From Prevotellaceae bacterium (lineage in GTDB: Bacteria > Bacteroidota > Bacteroidia > Bacteroidales > UBA932), in NCBI GenBank assembly GCA_031284065.1, contig JAITAP010000171.1, forward strand, positions 1-8,755: a stretch of DNA of 8,755 nucleotides, written 5' to 3'. Positions 1 to 5,406 of this stretch are shown here, in pieces; position 1 is the first letter of the stretch, and each line of letters starts with the position of its first letter. A program made the position numbers and the translations under genes. The notes beneath the pieces are model-generated. The model saw only the letters and a list, made by a program, of their open reading frames with translations. It had not been told where the DNA came from and searched no databases.

Positions 1-3
1 TCT

Positions 4-166
4 CAATTCCCCGTAGGGGAATAATATCAATAGAAAATGGCTACCCTTTTCTCGCCAATAGCCCGTAGGGCTTTAATAGCGTCGTCATTTTCTATTATTC
101 CCCTACGGGGAATAGAAAAGGGTGATACACGTTTTTCTATTGATATTATTCCCCTACGGGGAATTG
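4..166. repeat. Nested palindromic element with perfect 34-bp inverted repeat
   Basis: Positions 4-37 and 133-166 are perfect reverse complements over 34 bp. Inside them, 43-52 (acccttttct) pairs with 114-123. The 17-bp near-palindrome attcccc-gta-ggggaat occurs three times: 6-22, and in the other orientation at 97-113 and 148-164. A small version, gcccgtagggc, sits at 61-71. The left arm can therefore pair either with 133-166 or, over 21 bp (6-26), with 93-113, giving two competing folds. The structure resembles a non-autonomous terminal-inverted-repeat element (MITE) or a REP-like element. No transposase lies nearby, and the left edge of the window prevents a check for a target-site duplication. 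Confidence 0.8.
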
Positions 167-272
167 GAGCGAAGCGGAGTTCGGCGCAGCCAATTGGAAC
201 GTAACGAATTGGAAACATTTATTAGATTTTATGTAATAGTTAGCATGTTATTCGTTGCAACAAAGTCATTGG

Positions 273-296
273 GAATTGAGAGTTGAGAATTGAGAG
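273..296. repeat. Short 7-bp-period repeat, gaattga type
   Basis: The heptamers gaattga, gagttga and gaattga (273-293) are followed by a partial unit, gag. The 10-mer gaattgag-ag therefore recurs exactly 14 bp apart (273-282 and 287-296). The 7/14-bp period is the same as in the arrays between the division genes, but the word is different. Confidence 0.7.
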
Positions 297-300
297 CGGC

Positions 301-328
301 AGCAAGTGTCGTCCCTGCGGGACTTGCT
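301..328. other. Hairpin with nested GC-rich inner stem
   Basis: The arms agcaagt (301-307) and acttgct (322-328) are perfect inverted repeats. Between them, gtccc-tgc-gggac (311-323) can form an alternative 5-bp stem. No T-run follows on either strand, so this is not a standard terminator. Its inner part recalls the cccc-gta-gggg cores of the palindrome at 4-166. Confidence 0.5.
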
Positions 329-390
329 CTACAGAGTGGAGGGTGAAAGAACAGCTGTTTTTGTTATTAATAAATTGATTGTCGAATAAA

Positions 391-418
391 TAAAAAACAC
401 AACCGAATTTTATTCGGT
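391..418 (-). terminator. Possible minus-strand terminator-like hairpin
   Basis: The arms accgaat (402-408) and attcggt (412-418) form a 7-bp stem with a 3-base loop. Read on the minus strand, the stem is followed within a few bases by a T-rich run (complement of the A-run at 391-396). On the + strand nothing T-rich follows. There is no minus-strand gene to its right for it to terminate, so it may instead block antisense transcription, belong to a lost gene, or be chance. Confidence 0.3.
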
Positions 419-422
419 CGGT

Positions 423-548
423 ATGAATGGATAATGAACAATGGCGTGAGGCGCGGCATCATTTACCACTGTTCATTAATCATCAGAATATTAATCATTA
501 AACATTAATCATTAGACATTAAACATTAATCATTAAACATTAATCATT
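423..548. repeat. Heptamer repeat array upstream of ftsW
   Basis: The left part has units ending in aatg: atgaatg (423), gataatg (430), aacaatg (437). A G+C-rich core follows (444-456). The right part has units ending mostly in catt: catcatt (457), taccact (464), gttcatt (471), aatcatc (478), one 8-bp step (485-492), then eight units in perfect phase at 493-548, alternating mainly aatcatt and aaacatt with one agacatt. The two sides are partly inverted: 432-444 matches the reverse complement of 466-478 with one mismatch. The array ends 20 bp before the ftsW start codon. Confidence 0.85.
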
Positions 549-568
549 GTTTGTTATTCATTAGTTAG

Positions 569-1795
569 GTGAGAAACATTGGGAAATATTTGAAGGGAGA
601 TAAAACGATTTGGCTTATTGCGCTGCTGCTTTCGGTCTTTTCGCTCTTGCTCGTTTACTCCTCCACAGCGGGAATATCGTGGCGCTCCGCCGCGGCAGAG
701 CCGTTTTACTACTTCTCAAAGCAGCTTGTATTTTTGCTTGTGGGATTTGGCATAATATACCTTTGCTCGCGCACGCCCTACACGCTGTTCATGGGCTTGG
801 CGCCTGCGGGGTACTTTACCGCCCTTGCGCTGATGGTGGTCATGCTGTGCATTGGCCGCAGCCACAATCAGGCGGTGCGCTCGCTGGGGTTCTTTCAGCC
901 GGCGGAGCTGTGCAAGGTGGCGCTCATCCTGTACGTCGCAAGGCAGATAACGCTAAAGCAGGATTGCATTAAGGATTTCAGGAAAGGGTTTGTACCCATT
1001 GCCCTGCCGGTGGTCGTCATGTGCTTTCTCATCTTTCTGTCCAACTTCTCCACCGCAGCCATACTCTGCGTTACGTGCTTTACGATCATGTTTATTGGGC
1101 GTACGCGGCTGCGCTACCTGTTTGCCACAGTGGGCGGGTTGCTTGCGCTGATAGCGTTGGCGCTATGCCTGACAAAGGTCGTGGCAGACGCCGTGAGCGC
1201 AAGGGAAAAAAGCGGAGAGAAGCCCACCGGCGTGCTGCTCGTGAGCAACAAGGTAATCAGCATGACGCGGCTAAAGACCATGTACAGCCGTCTGGAGGAC
1301 AGGTTTGCCGACGACTCCGCCGCTACGGAAGTCGCCACAGGCGCGCTGGAGCAGCCGGACTTTGCGCACATGGCGATAGCCTCCGGCGGAATAGTTGGCA
1401 AGGGTCCCGGCAACAGCAAGATGCGCTACTACCTGCCCGAAGCCTACAGCGACTTTATTTTCGCCATCGTGATAGAGGAGTACGGCGTGGTAATTGCCAC
1501 TCTGCTGCTGCTGGCGTACCTCATTTTGATGTTCAGGATTGGGGTAATGCTGCAAAAATCCGCCCGCTTTTTTCCGGCGATGCTTGCCATAGGCATTGTT
1601 ACGCAAATTGTGCTGCAAGCGTTGGTCAACATGTGCGTAGCTACGGGGCTTGCGCCCGTTACAGGGCAAAATCTCCCCCTGATAAGTCAGGGCGGCTCGT
1701 CGATACTGGTTACGTGCCTTATGTTTGGAATGTTGCTAAGCATGAGCCGAAGTCAGGAAAAAGACGAAGAGGAAAGCTTGGATGTTAGAGTTTAG
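569..1795 (+). CDS. ftsW: FtsW, septal peptidoglycan glycosyltransferase (SEDS family)
   Basis: FtsW is a polytopic inner-membrane enzyme that polymerises lipid II into glycan strands at the division septum, together with its class B PBP partner FtsI. The 408-residue product has the length and roughly ten hydrophobic segments of the family. Visible SEDS motifs are FQPAELCK (109-116), GKGPGNS (277-283), YSDFIFA (293-299) with D295 at the position of the essential SEDS aspartate, EEYG (303-306) and LPLISQGGSS (369-378). The chosen start is GTG at 569, because the LKGDKTIW segment near the N terminus is typical of Bacteroidota FtsW. An in-frame TTG at 590 would be too close to that segment but cannot be excluded. 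No strong ribosome binding site is seen. The C-terminal tail is acidic (KDEEES), and its last codons lie in a repeat array. It is the first gene of the same-strand cluster. I am sure of FtsW rather than RodA because of the context. Confidence 0.96.
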   Translation: MRNIGKYLKGDKTIWLIALLLSVFSLLLVYSSTAGISWRSAAAEPFYYFSKQLVFLLVGFGIIYLCSRTPYTLFMGLAPAGYFTALALMVVMLCIGRSHNQAVRSLGFFQPAELCKVALILYVARQITLKQDCIKDFRKGFVPIALPVVVMCFLIFLSNFSTAAILCVTCFTIMFIGRTRLRYLFATVGGLLALIALALCLTKVVADAVSAREKSGEKPTGVLLVSNKVISMTRLKTMYSRLEDRFADDSAATEVATGALEQPDFAHMAIASGGIVGKGPGNSKMRYYLPEAYSDFIFAIVIEEYGVVIATLLLLAYLILMFRIGVMLQKSARFFPAMLAIGIVTQIVLQALVNMCVATGLAPVTGQNLPLISQGGSSILVTCLMFGMLLSMSRSQEKDEEESLDVRV

Positions 1796-1930
1796 ATATT
1801 AGAGTATAGATATTGGAGTTTAGGTATTAGTCATTAGGGTGTCAATAAGAGAGTACAGGGTATAGATATTGGTTAGAGTGCAGGTATTGCGTTTTAAACT
1901 CTAAACTCTAATAGCTACACTCTAAAAAAA
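1787..1930. repeat. Heptamer repeat array filling the ftsW-murG gap
   Basis: The whole gap reads in steps of seven. Positions 1787-1870 are twelve heptamers in phase; the first six form three near-identical 14-bp units (1787-1800, 1801-1814, 1815-1828) built from agagttt/agatatt and variants. After a 4-bp slip (1871-1874) eight more units follow (1875-1930), including another 14-bp copy at 1875-1888. From 1896 the words are on the opposite strand: aaactct twice, then aatagct, acactct and an A7 unit. As a result ttagagtttaga (1785-1796) and tctaaactctaa (1900-1911) are a perfect 12-bp inverted repeat that can enclose almost the entire gap. The array begins inside the end of ftsW and includes its stop codon (1793-1795). 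Confidence 0.88.
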
Positions 1931-1933
1931 GGA
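1930..1933 (+). promoter_or_regulatory. Probable ribosome binding site of murG
   Basis: The sequence AGGA follows an A-run and ends six bases before the murG ATG at 1940. It is one of the few Shine-Dalgarno-like sites in the window and supports that start. Bacteroidota rely little on this interaction, so the weight is modest. Confidence 0.5.
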
Positions 1934-1939
1934 ATCACG

Positions 1940-3070
1940 ATGAGCACAAAAATCATAATCAGCGGTGGCGGTACGGGGGGGCATATCTTTCCGGCGATAG
2001 CCATTGCCGGTGCGCTCAGGCAGGCGTGCCCCGACGTGGAGATACTGTTCGTTGGCGCAGAGGGCCGGATGGAGATGGAGAAAGTACCCGCTGCGGGGTA
2101 CCCGATAGTAGGCTTGCCCGTTATCGGCATAGAGCGAAAGCTCTTCTCCGCCAAAAATCTGTCGGCGCCCGTCAAGCTGCTCACGAGCCTGCGCAGGGCG
2201 GCGGCCATCGTCCGCACCTTTGCCCCCGACGTGGTGGTAGGGGTAGGGGGGTACGCCAGCGCTCCCACCCTCTGGGCGGCGCAGCGTCGCGGGATACCTA
2301 CCCTCATACAAGAGCAAAACTCCTACGCAGGGCTTACCAACAAGCTGCTGGCAAGACGCGCCAAAAAGGTATGCGTGGCGTACGAGGGCATGGAGCGGTT
2401 TTTTCCTCAAAAAAAGATTGTCTTCACCGGCAACCCGGTACGCCAAGACCTGCACCACGTGGCGAGCCTGCGCGACGAGGCGGTGGCGTACTTCGGGTTA
2501 AAGCCTGACAAAAAGACCATCCTCATTGTGGGCGGAAGCTTGGGGGCGCGAACCCTCAACGAGAGCATCCTGCGCAGCCTCAACTACATCAAAACCGCCG
2601 ACGTGCAGCTCCTTTGGCAAACGGGCGAGCGCTACCGGCAGGAAATTCACAGCAGGTTCGACGGGCAGGCCTGCGAAAACATTAAGGTGATGAGCTTCAT
2701 CAGCCGCATGGACTACGCCTACGCCGCCGCCGACGTGGTCGTTTCGCGCGCCGGAGCGGGCGCCATTGCGGAGCTCTGCGTGGCGCAAAAGCCGTGCATA
2801 CTCATCCCCTCGCCCAACGTTGCCGAAGACCACCAGACCGCCAACGCAACGGCGCTGCTGCAAAAGGGCGCGGCGCTACTCTTCCCCGACGGGGGGGCGA
2901 CGGTAGAAATGCTCATCCCCATCGCCACCCGGCTGGCAAGCGACGAGGAAAAGCTGAAGGAGCTCACACGCAACATTGGCGCGCTGGCGATAGAAAACGC
3001 CGCAGAGCGCATCGCAAGGGAGTGTTTAGGCATTTTAGCGGGCAACAAATTCGCGAGTAGCGAGCAGTGA
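1940..3070 (+). CDS. murG: MurG, UDP-GlcNAc:lipid I GlcNAc transferase
   Basis: MurG adds GlcNAc from UDP-GlcNAc to lipid I on the cytoplasmic face of the inner membrane, making lipid II. It is a two-domain GT-B (GT28) enzyme. The N-terminal acceptor domain shows the glycine-rich loop SGGGTGGHIFPA (8-19, with H15), a second glycine loop GVGGYASAP (101-109) and QEQNSYAG (124-131). The C-terminal donor domain begins after GNPVR (164-168) and has GGSLGARTLN (198-207), SRAGAGAIAEL (269-279, with E279 in the nucleotide-sugar site) and EDHQTANA (296-303). All hallmark loops are intact, and 376 residues is a normal length. The ATG at 1940 has an AGGA site upstream. It lies 144 bp after ftsW, a typical Bacteroidota order. 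The last residues (FASSEQ) come from the start of the next repeat array. Poly-G runs of 6-7 bases occur in the gene (1975-1981, 2246-2251, 2891-2897), but the frame is open throughout. Confidence 0.97.
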   Translation: MSTKIIISGGGTGGHIFPAIAIAGALRQACPDVEILFVGAEGRMEMEKVPAAGYPIVGLPVIGIERKLFSAKNLSAPVKLLTSLRRAAAIVRTFAPDVVVGVGGYASAPTLWAAQRRGIPTLIQEQNSYAGLTNKLLARRAKKVCVAYEGMERFFPQKKIVFTGNPVRQDLHHVASLRDEAVAYFGLKPDKKTILIVGGSLGARTLNESILRSLNYIKTADVQLLWQTGERYRQEIHSRFDGQACENIKVMSFISRMDYAYAAADVVVSRAGAGAIAELCVAQKPCILIPSPNVAEDHQTANATALLQKGAALLFPDGGATVEMLIPIATRLASDEEKLKELTRNIGALAIENAAERIARECLGILAGNKFASSEQ

Positions 3071-3155
3071 GCAATGGCGCGAAGCGCGGCGCCACTTGTC
3101 ATCATTTATCGCTATTCGTTAACTATTGTCCATTAACCATTATTCATTGTTCATT
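3054..3155. repeat. Heptamer repeat array at the murG end and murG-murC gap
   Basis: The left units cgagtag (3054), cgagcag (3061) and tgagcaa (3068) lie in the last codons and stop of murG. A G+C-rich core follows, in which tggcgc (3075-3080) pairs with gcgcca (3089-3094). Eight right-hand units in phase run from 3100 to 3155: catcatt, tatcgct, attcgtt, aactatt, gtccatt, aaccatt, attcatt and gttcatt. The array stops five bases before the murC ATG. The block 3072-3090 matches 439-457 upstream of ftsW at 17 of 19 positions, so the two arrays share a core. As RNA, tgagcaatg (3068-3076) can pair with cattgttca (3145-3153) using one G-U pair. Confidence 0.82.
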
Positions 3156-3160
3156 GAGAG

Positions 3161-4531
3161 ATGAAAAACGTTTACTTCATAGGCATAGGAGGCATTGGGA
3201 TGAGCGCGCTGGCGCGATACTTCCTGCACCGGCAAAAGTCGGTGGCCGGGTACGACCGCGTACGCACGCCGCTCACGCAGGCGCTGGAGCAAGAGGGCGC
3301 TCTTGTTCACTACAGCGACAGCGTGCAGCTTATCCCCCCTGCTTTCAGGAGCGGCGGCGATACGCTGGTGATTTACACCCCGGCGGTGGGCAGCGATAAC
3401 AGCGAGCTCCGCTTTCTCCGCAAAAGCGGGCTGAAAACGGTAAAGCGGTCGGAGGCTTTGGGCGTTATTGCCGCCGACAAGAGGCTGCTGGCGGTGGCGG
3501 GAACGCACGGCAAAACAACAACCTCCACCATGCTGGCGCACATTATGACGGAGGCCGGCGGCGGCTGCAACGCCTTTTTGGGCGGAATATCCAAAAACTA
3601 CAGCGCCAACCTGCTGCTTGCAGACAGCCCCTTCATGGTGGCCGAAGCGGACGAGTACGACCGCTCGTTCTTGCAGCTCTTCCCCGAAGTTGCCGTTGTA
3701 ACCTCTCTGGACGCAGACCATCTCGACGTGTACGGCAGCTTCGGCGAGCTGCAACGCGCGTTTGCAGCCTTTGTGAGCCAGCTGAAGCCGGGCGGTGCGC
3801 TGGTGGTAAAAAAGAAGCTGACGCGGGACGGAAAGCCCGCCTTCATGCCGCAGCTGGACAGGCGCATGTACACCTACGCCTTTGACGAGCCTGCCGACTT
3901 CTACGCCGCCAACGTAAAACCTCTTGAGGGCGGATGCTACTCGTTTGACCTCTGTATGCCGGGGCAAACGCTTTGCGGCTGCACGGTGGGAGCGCCGGGC
4001 TGGGTGAACGTGGAGAATGTCGTGGCGGCGAGCGCGGCGGCGTGGGTAGCGGGGGCAGATGTGCAGAAGCTGCCGGAGGCGCTCAGGACTTTTCGGGGCG
4101 TGCAGCGCCGCCTCGACGTGCAGCTCTCAACGCCCGCCGTTACCTACATTGACGACTACGCGCACCACCCGGAGGAGCTGCGGGCGGCAATAACGTCGAT
4201 ACGGGGAATGTTTCCCGGAAAAAAGATTACGGGGGTTTTCCAGCCGCACCTCTACTCGCGCACGCGCGATTTTGCGGCGGAGTTTGCCGAAAGCCTTAGC
4301 CTGCTCGACGAGCTCATTTTGCTCGACATATACCCGGCACGCGAAGAACCCATCACCGGCGTTACCTCGGCGCTCATCTTCGATAAGGTGAGCATTGAGC
4401 GCAAAACAATGTGCTCCAAAAGCGACCTGATGGCTACGCTCAAAGGCAAAGACCTGCAAGTGCTCGTAACGCTCGGCGCAGGCGACATTGATGCAGCGGT
4501 AGAAAGCATAAAGCGAATGTTTAATGATTAA
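3161..4531 (+). CDS. murC: MurC, UDP-N-acetylmuramate--L-alanine ligase
   Basis: MurC is the cytoplasmic ATP-dependent ligase that joins L-alanine to UDP-MurNAc, the first amino acid of the stem peptide. The three Mur-ligase domains are all present. The N-terminal UDP-binding Rossmann domain starts with FIGIGGIGMS (6-15). The central ATPase has the P-loop GTHGKTTT (114-121), EADEYDRSF (162-170) and DADHLDVY (184-191). The C-terminal domain contains FRGVQRRLD (311-319), DDYAHHP (331-337, a MurC signature), QPHLYSRT (361-368) and a late GAGDI (439-443). The N283/N286 pair (VNVEN) lacks the usual histidine before the first asparagine. At 456 residues it has full length. The ATG at 3161 is preceded only by a weak GAGAG. 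It lies 90 bp after murG. The final residues RMFND and the TAA are formed by a repeat array. Identification as MurC rather than Mpl rests on the DDYAHHP context and the cluster. Confidence 0.96.
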   Translation: MKNVYFIGIGGIGMSALARYFLHRQKSVAGYDRVRTPLTQALEQEGALVHYSDSVQLIPPAFRSGGDTLVIYTPAVGSDNSELRFLRKSGLKTVKRSEALGVIAADKRLLAVAGTHGKTTTSTMLAHIMTEAGGGCNAFLGGISKNYSANLLLADSPFMVAEADEYDRSFLQLFPEVAVVTSLDADHLDVYGSFGELQRAFAAFVSQLKPGGALVVKKKLTRDGKPAFMPQLDRRMYTYAFDEPADFYAANVKPLEGGCYSFDLCMPGQTLCGCTVGAPGWVNVENVVAASAAAWVAGADVQKLPEALRTFRGVQRRLDVQLSTPAVTYIDDYAHHPEELRAAITSIRGMFPGKKITGVFQPHLYSRTRDFAAEFAESLSLLDELILLDIYPAREEPITGVTSALIFDKVSIERKTMCSKSDLMATLKGKDLQVLVTLGAGDIDAAVESIKRMFND

Positions 4532-4568
4532 TGTTTAATGGATAGTCACACTCTAATAGTTACACGCT
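4516..4568. repeat. Heptamer repeat array at the murC end and murC-ftsQ gap
   Basis: Four units in phase, aatgttt, aatgatt, aatgttt and aatggat (4516-4543), begin inside murC and contain its TAA stop. After a 4-bp slip (4544-4547) three more follow: acactct, aatagtt and acacgct (4548-4568). The first 14-bp unit is the exact reverse complement of the aatcatt+aaacatt unit upstream of ftsW. The stretch 4550-4565 matches 1905-1920 upstream of murG at 15 of 16 positions. The array ends seven bases before the ftsQ ATG. Confidence 0.85.
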
Positions 4569-4575
4569 ACCTTAG

Positions 4576-5394
4576 ATGAAGAAAATAGGAAACATATCTC
4601 TTATAGCGGCGTTGCTTGTGGCTGCGGTGGCGGGCGTTGGGGCAACGCTCCTGCACGTGCGCAGGCAGGCGGACAAGGTGTTGTGCACCAACATTCGCGT
4701 GGTCATTGCCGATAGCAGCGTCAACAGGTTTGTGCGCAAGGAGGATATCCCCGCCATTTTTCGCAGGAGCGGGCTAACCTACTTCGGCAAAAAGGTAAGC
4801 GAAATTTCCACGCGGGAGATGGAAAAGGCGCTCACGGAGCGCAGCCTCATCCGCCAAGCCAACGTATATACCACCGCTGACGGTACGCTGCACGTAACCG
4901 TTGTGCAGCGGAAGCCCATAGTGCGGGTATATACCGACAACGGGCAAAGCTTCTACATCGACGACGAGGGCTTTATTATCCGTCCCTACAGCGGCTACAC
5001 CTCGAATGTGCCCATTGCGAGCGGGCGCATAACCGCGCCGTTTGAGAGCAGCTTCAGGGGAAGCATGTTCGCCTTTTTTGAGGAAAAGAAAAAAAGCGAC
5101 GCCTTGCTTCGGCAGCTTTACGCCTTTGCGAGCTACCTGAACGAAAACGTCTTTTGGCAGGCGCAGGTTGAGCAGCTTTACATCACCGCGCAGGGCAAGG
5201 TGGAGCTCGTGCCGCGCGTTGGCGCGAATATTATTCACTTGGGCAGCTTTGAAAATTTTGAGTACAAGCTGCACAAGCTCGAGGCCATGTACGAAAAGGG
5301 AATGTCGCTCAAGGGCTGGAACGCCTACGAGGTGATAGACCTTTCGTTTGGCAACCAAGTGGTATGCAGAAAGAAGCTAATAACTAAAAGTTAG
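4576..5394 (+). CDS. ftsQ: FtsQ, cell division protein (POTRA domain)
   Basis: FtsQ is a bitopic inner-membrane protein whose periplasmic part recruits and regulates late divisome proteins (FtsB/FtsL, FtsW/FtsI). The 272-residue product has a short cytoplasmic N terminus (MKKIGN) and one hydrophobic segment at about 7-26. A POTRA-like region follows at about 37-110 (NIRVVIADSSVNRFVRKEDI opens it). The beta domain includes QRKPIVRVYTDNGQSFYIDD (111-130) and ends with YEVIDLSFGNQVVCRK (251-266), a pattern typical of Bacteroidota FtsQ. Primary sequence is poorly conserved in this family, so position between murC and ftsA carries much of the identification. The ATG at 4576 lacks a clear ribosome binding site and lies 44 bp after murC. 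The gene ends 12 bp before ftsA, which suggests tight coupling. Confidence 0.92.
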   Translation: MKKIGNISLIAALLVAAVAGVGATLLHVRRQADKVLCTNIRVVIADSSVNRFVRKEDIPAIFRRSGLTYFGKKVSEISTREMEKALTERSLIRQANVYTTADGTLHVTVVQRKPIVRVYTDNGQSFYIDDEGFIIRPYSGYTSNVPIASGRITAPFESSFRGSMFAFFEEKKKSDALLRQLYAFASYLNENVFWQAQVEQLYITAQGKVELVPRVGANIIHLGSFENFEYKLHKLEAMYEKGMSLKGWNAYEVIDLSFGNQVVCRKKLITKS

Positions 5395-5397
5395 GAA
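5393..5397 (+). promoter_or_regulatory. Possible ribosome binding site of ftsA overlapping the ftsQ stop
   Basis: AGGAA overlaps the ftsQ stop codon (TAG at 5392-5394) and ends nine bases before the ftsA ATG at 5407. The overlap would favour translational coupling of ftsQ and ftsA. Confidence 0.4.
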
Positions 5398-5406
5398 ATA
5401 ATTAAA

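Larger units (their letters stand above)
1..568. other. Gene-free, A+T-rich region upstream of ftsW
   Basis: No reading frame here looks like a real protein. The stretch holds a nested palindrome (4-166), three direct copies of aattgga (162-168, 192-198, 207-213), a short 7-bp repeat run (273-296), two hairpins (301-328 and 402-418) and a long heptamer array (423-548). In many Bacteroidota dcw clusters murD lies directly before ftsW; here no trace of a murD 3' end is visible, so either murD lies further left or the cluster is broken at this point. I looked for the Bacteroidota promoter pattern (TTTG, then TAnnTTTG about 20 bp later) and saw no convincing match. Confidence 0.75.

Noticed and set aside
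27..218. Minus-strand 63-codon reading frame
   Set aside because: It lies inside the palindromic element; its repeated IPRRGII segments are only the translation of the inverted repeat copies. There is no start signal or recognisable domain.
423..548. CRISPR array
   Set aside because: Units are 7-14 bp with no unique spacers, and no cas genes are present.
220..568. Bacteroidota-type promoter (TTTG and TAnnTTTG) before ftsW
   Set aside because: TTTG occurs but no TAnnTTTG box lies at the expected distance.
1975..2897. Poly-G runs of 6-7 bases in murG as phase-variation sites
   Set aside because: MurG is essential and the runs encode conserved glycines or ordinary codons. The frame is intact, so switching is unlikely.
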